Shown piece by piece: positions 55,130-64,000 of a stretch of 64,000 bases of DNA. The DNA comes from Patiria miniata (Eukaryota; Echinodermata; Asteroidea; Valvatida; Asterinidae). The notes beneath the pieces are model-generated. The model was not told where the DNA came from. It made no database searches and saw only the letters and a program-made list of their open reading frames with translations. The translations under genes and the position numbers were made by a program. The stretch covers positions 10,140,777-10,204,776 of the forward strand of contig NW_024037076.1 of the NCBI RefSeq assembly GCF_015706575.1, in the 5' to 3' direction. Position 1 is the stretch's first letter. The number at the start of each line of letters is the position of its first letter.

Positions 55130-57190
55130 TTACGTACAGGTAACACTTTCTCCGAACGCAATGTAGGAGCGGTCTGGGCATGCCACCGAGACGACACAAC
55201 ATATATTGGGGCTTAGATGCCAAACCCCTCCCCCGTCTGTGACGGACAGCTCCGAGTGTGGTTGCGCAGAGCATGTGACTCCCGCTCCTTTTAACTTTTT
55301 TTTTCTTCCTTACAGAATTATGCATGACGTCGCAGGGGGCAAGCCGAAAGGCCAGGTACATAAACAAAATTGTGTTTTCCATATCGCATTTGCACTTGAT
55401 GGTTCCTCATAAAAGAAATGAATTCACAGACCGTTTGCAAGTATTTGTACCAGGTAAGCCATGACTTTCACCCCCCCCCCAAAAAAAAAGAAGGGGAAAA
55501 TGCATGTAAAATGACTCGAAATACCTGATCAGTGAACGAATCAGCCAACCGACATCTCTTTAAACATTCACAGATCGTGTCCAAGTCATGTATTAAATAA
55601 AAAAAAAATTGGCTGGGCTCCATCTGTGAATCGCATCTTTTCATCATTATTGAGCTACCGTGAAGGCCTATGTTTTTCAAAACTCGTTGATATTTTTTTC
55701 TCGGCAACTGTTTTCAACATATATATATAATGTGTAAAAACACCTTGTTATTGTCGCTTCCTGTACTAGAATAAGCAGATTTGTTTCTCTCATTTTTTTT
55801 CAAGAATGGGCCATATGATCATCCCCGTCAGATTTGTTTTGAATCAACACCAACACAAACAGATTCGCAGCTGAGTCCTTGTTTCTCTTTGGAACATTAT
55901 AATTAAACCTTGTTCGCTGGGTCCACTGTCAATCTCGATAAATAGTACAAGGCAACTGGCTTCCTGTATTCCGCAATAGCAAGTAATTGATTTATAACGT
56001 GTACTGGATGATTTAATTTCAACGTGTCATGTTATTTAACGTTCATTGTGAATTACTAAAACAATCTCACCTTTTCCATTTTGCTCATTATAAAAGTGTA
56101 ATACTGCATGTTGGACGCATGAGATTCTAACATTCCAACTTTGTCAAAAACTCATGTAGGCCCCATGTTTCGATCTCACGCCACAACGAATTGATTCCGT
56201 TTGCACCCATGCAGCTATATTTGCGGAAAAAAAGTATGTGTGTGGTGAAGGTGTTAAGGAGGTGCTGATGGGAATTAGGCTGCCATGGTTGATCGCCAGC
56301 GTAGCGGCCGCGGGAGAGCTGCTGCGATGCGTATAGCGCAACAGGCGAGCGAAGCTTCGTTAAATGCAATGAAACCTAGGCCTCCTGCTGTCTGAACAGA
56401 CACGGACAGTCAACAAATCAATCCTATTTCCCTGCCATGCCTTTTACACAGGTTAGTCAATTCAACCAAGCACTGTGACAAGTCAAATTCAGTCAACAGG
56501 CAAAACAGGCAAGTGGTAGCCACAGCTTGCTTATCAATCACCTACGGTCAAAGCATAGCTGTTTCAAGTCATATGAACAATCACAGACTGTCAATCGTGC
56601 TTCATATAGGCTGGGAGCTTTTTTAAATTCATTTGCAAGATAATTTAACTTGCAATGATCCAGAACCTGGGAGAGAGGGCAGCTTGTGGCAGCGTACATA
56701 TGCGAGGTTGCGCACGATTAGACACATGATTAGACCAAATTGGAGAAACTTGTCCCTTCATTGTAGGAGTGTTGAGCAAGGGGTTGATTGAATCATTTCC
56801 AGGCTGGTGCCTTTTAGCAAAGCTATTCTCCATTGTGGTTGTGGTGGTTATTGCACTTTATCCCACCACAAAACAGTACTTGTCTGGGTTGCACGTACTT
56901 GTCTCGCTTGACTGGCGCATTCGGGATTGGCCAAACGGGGCAAACTCAATCGAATGCGGAAATTAAAATGAGGAAAAATAAAAAATAGGCATTTCTAGCC
57001 GTCCACATCTGTACTTAAAGCTATCTGCCGTATAGCTTATCATATTCAGCATAAGTACAAGCATCTTCCCCTTTTTATGAGTGCTCGCACTTATTTGGGC
57101 TACTTTTGGCTCGGTTTAGGTTTCTTTGATCTTCTTTTGTTTGATGACCTGACTGCAAATCACTCACTAGACAGTCCTACTTTGTAGAAA
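55130..57190. other. Upstream region of the mucin gene, no gene seen
   Basis: Contains poly-C/poly-A runs (55470-55490) and unremarkable AT-rich sequence. A short open plus frame at 56286-56393 (MVDRQRSGRGRAAAMRIAQQ...) is Arg/Ala-rich and has no partner exon. I make no call. Distal regulatory sequence of the mucin gene could lie here but cannot be read directly. Confidence 0.4.
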
Positions 57191-57197
57191 TTATCTT

Positions 57198-57735
57198 TTA
57201 AAGGGAACATGTAATAGGATTTTCTTTCAACTGAAATGCATTTAAAACAGATTTCTTGCCATGTAACTATGACTTTCTACCTACTTTGTAGCAATAAAAG
57301 GGAGAATTTCTCAGCATTTTAGTTTTTTATGCAAATGAAAATTTTCATATTCATGAGTGAAAGCGTAATGTCATTTAAGGCAGAACAGTATTGTCTTCAC
57401 AGCTTTGTGTACAATCTTTTCTTCATGTTTTCTCCTTGTTTTATAAAAAATCCACTTTTTACTTGTGTATCATGTTAAACAACTTGTTGGGACAAAAATA
57501 GTTGCCAATATTTCTTCAAAACTTTTTATTTGTGGGTAATTTTGAAAGACTGACAAAAGCAAAATAGCACTCTTTTGCATGTACTGATGAAATGATTTGT
57601 TAATGATTTAAAAACTACCACTCCCTTGTCACTTCATATGGAAACAAGTATTATATCTTCTATATATTGTTGCAACACATATTGATTTGCATGAAAACAA
57701 GATGAGCAGAATTTTCACTGCATGCCTCCTTTAAG
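57198..57735. mobile_element. Possible MITE with TTAAAGGGAACATG ends
   Basis: TTAAAGGGAACATGTAATAG at the left and CTGCATGCCTCCTTTAAGG at the right are imperfect inverted repeats about 540 bp apart around AT-rich sequence. Only one copy is visible in the window. Confidence 0.4.
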
Positions 57736-58595
57736 GACATAAGCTTGATGTGTTATCACTTTTCCACAGCAAGCTTGATCTCCTTTTTTCAGAATGGAAT
57801 TCTGGCGGTAAATATTTGGGTTGGCTTTGACAAACTCAAACGCCAAGATCCGGGTTAAAGTTCAGCGCAAAACCCAATGATATTTGAATGGATCGGCCCC
57901 AAGCTTTTCAAAATTTCCTCGCGTTGAATATAATAGAAGGCTACGTGATCGTGTGACAGTATGCATTTTGTGCCTCACCTTACGTACTTTCAATCGTGTT
58001 GACTCCCGTTTCTCACGTGAAACTGTTGTGCAAGTATTTTGATCTTCATCTGACAAACTAGACCGTCACTAAGGCAACGTACTATGAATGCACACCAGTT
58101 TGATATCAGAAACAAGGACATACATAAACCTGTCAGTTGACCCGGCCTTATATTAAGCAAGTTTAGAGTATAGCCATACTGCAACAGATGGGGTTATTTA
58201 TTTTTGTGTTTATCCCAGGAAACCTTTCAAAGGAACACCAGTTGCAAAAGGTGCACATCAATTACAAACTTTCGGTTGTATAAATATTTCTAAAAAGCAA
58301 TACAAACATTATTTAACAAAAAGTTAATGAGCAATAAAATGAGGTTATTCACACTGAGTCGTTACATTGACAGTAAAACAAACAGAAACATTACCTTCAT
58401 GTACCATAAAATATAAAAAAAATATCAGATTTTTGAAATGGCGCTTAAAAATGGCTAGAATGGTAGGCAAAGGATGTTTACGTGTCGCATGAAGGTAATT
58501 GAATAAATTCACTTCACGTGATGCCTTATCCTCTGGATAAAGGAGGAACTTGATTACCTTATGAGACAGACCTGATATTGTATAAGGGAGTACAT
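57735..58595. other. No gene recognised
   Basis: AT-rich sequence with no splice-bounded coding stretch, RNA gene or inverted ends that I can support. Confidence 0.4.
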
Positions 58596-58599
58596 ATTT

Positions 58600-59607
58600 A
58601 TATATATAAGAGAGAGTTTAACTCGGCCTCCGAGACGATGTTTGCTCATGAAAGGATCCGAGACCGCGGGCTCCCGCGGCGCCAAAATCGCTCCACGTCC
58701 GTGGAAAAATGCGGAGGGTGTCTTCCGCCGGGTCGGACACTTTGGGTCGTCCTGATTTTCCCGTACGGACCGGCGATCCGTTTAGTCGATTTTTCGTGAC
58801 TGCGTTTTGCGCAGGAATTTGCCGTCGTGTGCGCTTTCACGCTGTCTGCCTGGCCGCCCCCTGTGCTGGCTTTTTCTGCGTGTCTAGACTGTGCGAGGTC
58901 AGCGAGGTCAACGTAGGGGTTTCGTTTACGTGTTCTACTCGGCCGTTTTGCAAAAGAGTTCACCAAACGTTAGTATGGGGTGACCTTGGTAACATATTTT
59001 TTGTCCATGGTGCGTGGCCACCAAGTGTCCCTATTCTTTCATATGCTTCGCTTGCCGCCCCTGCGCCGAGTGCAACGAATACTCAGAAGGACTACACATT
59101 AGTATGCCTAGCGCGGTCTGACCAATCGAAAGTCTACACTGCGTGGTACTTCCCGGCTATGCGTAAAACCGTCACTGGCAACGCGTACTGCAGCCTGCTC
59201 CACACCCTGGAAACGAGGTTGAGTCTACGGTGCTCGCTATTTGAAGCACAAGCATGTGACGTCGCGTGATAGAGTGCTGTTGCTTCCATAATACAGCTCC
59301 ATGCTTCCACCACCAAGGCTGAGCGTTGTGAGTTCGCTGCCCGCCACGTATTTCAGTGTCGCGTTATAACTTCGGGGGCCTGTTTTGGATCAACGAAGGA
59401 TCGATGCATTGCTTCAACTTATCGCAATCTTAAACGCAGTCACAACAAAATCGACGAAAAAGACTTTAGTGTCCGACCCGGCGGAAGACACCCTCCATAT
59501 TTTTCCATGGACGTGGAGCCATTTTGGCGTCGCGGGAGACCGCGGTCTCGGATCCTTTCAGGAGCAAACATTTCTCGGAGGCCGAGTAAAACTTGCTCTT
59601 ATATAGA
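58600..59607. mobile_element. GC-rich element with about 145-bp terminal inverted repeats
   Basis: The left arm 58600-58750 begins TATATAAGAGAGAGTTTAAC then TCGGCCTCCGAG. The right arm 59463-59607 is its complement, sharing GGTCTCGGATCCTTTCA, GGCGTCGCGGGAGACC-type and GTGTCCGACCCGGCGGAAGA blocks. The interior of about 700 bp is markedly GC-richer than the surroundings, with one long open frame but no recognisable domain. It is a non-autonomous DNA element or foldback of unknown family. Confidence 0.7.
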
Positions 59608-60345
59608 TGGTTGAACCAACTTCAATAAAAGTTGAATCGACTTTTTCCTCGCCAGACGGTCTCGCAAATTGTAAGAAGTTCAAGTTAACGTTTAATGAAG
59701 AGTCCAATACTGAAACTTAATTATGACCTTCCACCACCAAGGCTTATGGTCACACTCAACATTTTCATTTCAAATGACACCTTCACGTTTTATTGCATTA
59801 TTATTTATTGTCAAAACTGTACAATCAGGCTTCGCCTGTGTACTACGGTAACCTTTTCACTACGTTTTCCAAATGCGACTGCCTCACGAAATACCAATTT
59901 AACAGACCAACGGGAACACTTACAGACAGTTGCAATGGTACATAATTATCATGTTCGTAAATCGACGGGGGACAGGGGGAACCCCCCCCCCCCACATTTT
60001 TCAAGCGGGGGACATTGTTTGGTCCCCCCCCCCAACTTTTTCTTCCCCGAATAAAAATAAACAATAATGATTCTACTGCTCAGAATACATGTAGCTGATT
60101 CAATTACTCCAAACTCAAAACTTTAAAAGGTGATCTTTCGCTGAAATTGATTTTATATAGTGGTCAGAAATTGCCTCAGATCACACCACAGAAATTGCTT
60201 TTCTATAACTGCATGTCTCCTCAACTATATCCCCCATTTACATTTAACTCCCCACATTTTTATCCCCAACACTACGCCCTACCCGATCTATGATCGGGTA
60301 AATCAGCTTGTTGTATTATAAAAGGGGATAAACCTGTGTTCACAG
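59607..60345. other. No gene recognised
   Basis: A poly-C/poly-G pair with GGGGGACAGGGGGAACC and GGGGGACATTGTTTGGTCC at 59965-60045 may be a small MITE core. Nothing else is supported. Confidence 0.35.
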
Positions 60346-60349
60346 GAAA

Positions 60350-60580
60350 GGAGTGCTGCTGCTGTGGAGGGTCGCCACACCTCCTCTACAGCGAGTCTGT
60401 TACCTTCCCTCCATTGAATGATGCCGGTATACCCATTTAACACCTGGGTTGAGAGGAGTAATTGAGGTCAAGCACCTTACTCAAGGACACAAAACGAATG
60501 GCCACAGCGGGGCTAGAACCCACAATCCAGACCATGGAGCTTGTGCTCGTCCGCTAGACCACAAGTGCCCAAACAATTTT
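60350..60580 (-). mobile_element. tRNA-derived SINE
   Basis: The minus-strand head TTTGGGCACTTGTGGTCTAG, CGGACGAGC and GTGGGTTCTAGCCCC has A and B boxes. The body is CCTTGAGTAAGGTGCTTGAC, CTCAATTACTCCTCTCAACC and CAGGTGTTAAATGGGTATAC. The 'ccttgagtaaggtgcttgacc ... cccaggtgttaaatgggta' body is common in echinoderm-type SINEs (recalled, not searched). Confidence 0.8.
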
Positions 60581-60589
60581 AAAAACAGA

Positions 60590-61010
60590 CTAAAGAAGTC
60601 ACGTGAAAAAAATGTTCTTCCACTTAGAGTGTGCTATCCAAGAGTAGAATTATGCTCGTAGAATAATCCTGGGTCTCCTACGAAGAACCCACTACATTTG
60701 TTGACATTTTTTTCACAAGTCTTCACAAGTCGATATGATAGATGGGTCTAGTCAGACACCTACACATTTAAATTGAAGTTGTTTATTAATGGCTACATTG
60801 CTGGTGTTAGCATGTGCATTTCTCTCAATACGGCGTAGTTTGGCTTGATCCCAAACAACATACATTTGGTTTTGGTGATTATATAAGAGTTAAAGAAAAT
60901 TGTCTGAGGCATGTAAACATTTACATTGATACGTGTTGATAAAATCAATAGATTTGGCGGAATCCGCCGGCTGAGAGATGGTCAAAATAACCCAGCCCTT
61001 CTAGGGTTTA
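60590..61010 (-). mobile_element. LINE reverse-transcriptase fragment
   Basis: Minus-strand readings include SYIITKTKCMLFGIKPNYAV, like the 'n..KTk.mlFg' motif after the catalytic strand of CR1/Jockey-type enzymes. About 100 bp on comes HxxLLVKTCEKNVNKCSGFF, like 'HI..i..KvnkrlglL.r'. The frame is broken between them and neither the start nor the 3' tail is present. The clade is uncertain. Confidence 0.5.
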
Positions 61011-62305
61011 AAGCTGATAATCTGCCATAAAGTGAAGAAAGACGTCCTGTATGCTCTACAGCTATTGCGGAGTCCTCTCCCTGTTGGTGACAATATCATT
61101 TGAGATGCAGTTCTTGAACTTCTTGGGAACTTGCCAAAAGTATCTTGTGATACACAGTCTCATTCAGCCATCTTGTTTTTGCTTCCGAACCAATAGCAGA
61201 GATGTGTTCAAGGTTGAGTGTTGTATTTCTGGAATTTTACATTTTCACTCTCACAAAAAAGCTCGGTTCGAGATCAAAGTTTAACGGAGCAACGCCCATG
61301 CAATTTGAATAGCATGAGGTTCTGGTATGCATAGGCCGCACGGAGCTTTTCAGTCCGGTGTGTGGATTTGAATTGCATGTTATAGTGTTATTTGTCTGTG
61401 AACCGGGTTGGTGTCCATGCGGGTTGGCCCTGGGTTTTCATGTATAGCACTGGTTCAACAAAATCCCACACTAATAACAACGCGTATATATGATAAAGCA
61501 GCTATCTGACCAATGAAACATTCCATATACCATCTCAGATCCCTGGGGAGTATACAGCTCGATGTCGCCATGTCGGCTTGTCTATAACATTTAGGCAGAT
61601 TAACGCCACTGTCTGGATGGCATACAGCCACCATTCCTCTCACTCGGCCATATTTCATTCCCAGTATACATTGCAGTTAATCAGGTGGTCATGAATTGTA
61701 GTCTCAAGTAAGTACATGATAGGCTTGGCCAAAGAAAACATTGGATTCTAGCCAAACAATTCACATATTCATGGTTTAACACACACCATATATTGTAACA
61801 CATTGACTCCTCGTAGACGTTTGGAGAAATCACCGAATGTCATACCGATCAGCCGAATTTGGTAATTTTAATAAGTATCATATTATTATTATTATTTTTT
61901 TTTTTTTGGGGGGGGGGGGTTGTGGCCCCGCCCCTCATACCCATAGGATTTACGTTAAAAAAAATAACTACGTCAAAAAGACATTATGCTACTCATTACT
62001 AAATGAAACATCTGGTCTGGCCCATGGATTAATGTGGTTTTTTTTTACTGCTTTCTCGAAATGTGTTATATCTTCTGTATTGAAACTTCTACAGGTTGTT
62101 TTAAGCATTCCGCTTTGATTTAGAATGGTGTTATGACTGGAAATTAACGAACGAAATACATCATTGCAAATGATCCTATATGCCTTTAAGCGTTTCTGAC
62201 TAAAAAGGGATGCTAATATAATATGTTCTGAACCACACAATCGTGCGCGCCTAGATTCCCTTTTTGTTAAACCAACGTTTACAAGATATCTGAAGTTGCC
62301 CCAAC
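61010..62305. other. No gene recognised
   Basis: Unremarkable sequence with a poly-T/poly-G run (61895-61920). No splice-bounded exon or RNA gene was supported on either strand. Confidence 0.4.
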
Positions 62306-62309
62306 CATA

Positions 62310-62657
62310 ACGGCTTTCACACTATCGTCTCACGGTCCGTGTTAAAATCAACACGGATCAACCATGTGCGGAACCAGGTCCCAACGAACACGGGTTGGCA
62401 AGGAATGCCGTTCACACTTTCATACCGGTAACTTGTCATACTATGTCCGCGCCTCGGATGTAGATTTCTACTTGTGAAGATAGATATTCTGAACACCGGT
62501 CCCGACCAGGGTTGGATTTTACCGATGTGGAACACTGGATCCGTGGGCCAGTGGAAGCCGCTTTTGAATTCTGTCTAGAACAAAAATGGTTATCGAAATC
62601 TTTATGTTGGACCAGGGTCCAACAATGAGATTTTGGACAGTGTGAAAGGCTTTTAAA
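62310..62657. mobile_element. MITE with CGGCTTTCACACT ends
   Basis: Left CGGCTTTCACACTATCG and right GACAGTGTGAAAGGC are inverted repeats about 345 bp apart. The interior has sub-terminal repeats around CCAGGGT/GGTCC and CGGATC. Single copy in the window. Confidence 0.6.
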
Positions 62658-62659
62658 TA

Positions 62660-64000
62660 TCTCATTTTTATTTTAATTGGCACACGCGATGAAAGAAACA
62701 AGTGTTTTTAGAATTAGAAAATGATGATGTTTCACATAACGTTTGAGGTTTCTCGAATTAACAAGATGATTATTAGCTCAGGTTTTATCATGTTTGGTTT
62801 TATCATTACATTCGCGCCCTGGTTTGAAGCTTCGAGTGTGAATCGAAACCTTGGATGAAATCACCCGCGTTGATAAAATCGCTGCGCAGTGAACAAGTGT
62901 GACCGAGTATAGAAAAGAAAAACCCGTACAGGGTATGCACTGCGTGTGATAACTGCGGTTTAAACGGGCCCTTTTAACGCTATAACCCCATGGGTATATC
63001 CCGATCATTCAGTATATTGTTAAAAAAATAGTGTTTTGAGTGATAATAAGGTGTTTTGATTGGCTGAGAACGCGTAACTTCATTTATTTTACATTGTGGA
63101 GACTTTCGTTAAAAAGGTTGGGTTGAATACTTTTTTTTTTCATTTAATACTTATTTTTTAAATAAAAACTAGGTCCTTTTTGATACACTGTATATTTGTA
63201 AGTAGTCTTTTTTTTAATTACAGCTTTTATGAATGTTTGGGAAACATAATATTTGGGAAGTCATAGCTTACGGCAAACTTTGACCATACAAAACACAAAA
63301 CTCTTCAGTTATTTTCCACCTTTACGACGATATATTGGGTAGTCTAACTTGAACTTGTAGCAATAACATTACGAACGACCACAATGATGAAAGCCTGCTT
63401 AAACTCTTTAGAAAACAGTCGCTTTCAGTACATCCCCATACAATGCACGAGTTCAAAGTTTAACTAAGAAACGCCCAAGAACTTTCTATAGCTGTGTACA
63501 GCCCCAGCATGTGAATAGGCCCTTGCAGGATTTTCAATAGACTTGATGACAAGTCGTTCGATAGTCGTATTTTGTCACTGTACTAGTCGAACTCCATTAT
63601 TGGTTTTCTTGTTACTGCCATAAATCTCTAGTTTACATTTTGATATGGTAGCCTTTTCAACGAGGTAGCTAATTATTGGTTATCACCCCTTGAAAGTCCA
63701 GGCCCCTTTAACGCTATAACCCCATGGGTATATATCAGGGGCAGGGCCACAACCCCCACACAATGAAACCTATTGCAATTACTCCTGAAAGCTTTGGCTG
63801 ATCGGCATGAAATTGGTGACATTTCTTACCTTCTACCAGAGATCAATATGGTACTAAAACAATTACGTGGGATGCCCAATTTTACCATGGCAACCAGTTT
63901 AGTTATTATAAAACTCTGCTATATAAAACAGTAAAAAAAAAAGTGGAATAGCAGTATCAAATGTTAGAATGTGACTTACATGCGAACGGTCTACCCCCAA
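62660..64000. other. No gene recognised; one 29-bp repeat pair
   Basis: CCTTTTAACGCTATAACCCC then ATGGGTATAT at 62970-62999 recurs almost exactly at 63708-63735. The 0.7-kb stretch between may be an element with direct-repeat ends or two scraps of one family. No coding exon is supported. Confidence 0.4.

Noticed and set aside
58709-59269. 186-residue plus frame
   Set aside because: Lies in a GC-rich TIR-bounded element, starts inside the terminal repeat, and shows no recognisable domain; long frames are expected at that base composition.

Overview
The window is eukaryotic: AT-rich, intron-rich, and packed with foldback elements, MITEs, tRNA-derived SINEs, poly-G tracts and LINE scraps. There are no operons or bacterial signals. 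The SINE bodies (for example 60350-60580), the membrane-mucin architecture and the MADF/BESS gene point to a marine invertebrate deuterostome. An echinoderm is the first guess and a hemichordate or amphioxus is possible; the species cannot be fixed from sequence alone.

The main object is one large minus-strand gene filling about 0.5-55 kb. A TATA-like box near 55.12 kb precedes an exon with an ATG and a clean signal peptide (54947-55043). Downstream come Thr/Pro/Ser-rich exons at 38.4, 19.3-19.7, 18.0, 17.4, 10.0-11.0, 8.8 and 2.0-2.3 kb. Every one starts and ends in phase 1 and has a length divisible by three. Two ordinary exons (1406-1533 and 513-705) then encode what reads as a SEA domain. 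The gene runs off the left edge, where a membrane segment would be expected. I call it a candidate membrane-tethered SEA mucin of at least about 870 residues.

The gene has grown by exon duplication at several ages. A recent direct duplication of about 8 kb (about 1884-9128 and 9930-17800) copied two mucin exons with all their intronic repeats. One 24-bp minisatellite exon differs between the copies by exactly 27 units. An older duplication made the 18.0-kb exon from the 17.4-kb type, and another made the 38.4-kb exon and a decayed partner at 40.1 kb.

Inside the 18.6-kb intron between the 38.4- and 19.7-kb exons, on the opposite strand, lies the 3' end of a MADF/BESS-type DNA-binding protein gene (28573-30154). 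Its penultimate exon is interrupted by a 675-bp Harbinger-like MITE flanked by TAA. Its 5' exons were not found.

The rest is mostly repeats. They include four kinds of long foldback element: one with YY1-like motifs, one with AGGTCA half-sites, one with 1.3-kb arms, and one 0.4-kb hairpin. A piggyBac-like MITE sits at TTAA with its empty site visible in a paralogous copy. A duplicated segment of about 3.5 kb (50.7-54.2 kb) has a counterpart split in two by about 7 kb carrying a mucin exon. SINEs, telomere-like runs, (GAGTC)n- and (TACTYG)n-bearing elements and an AT-rich palindromic minisatellite complete the picture. Region 55-64 kb, upstream of the mucin promoter, shows repeats and LINE relics but no convincing gene.
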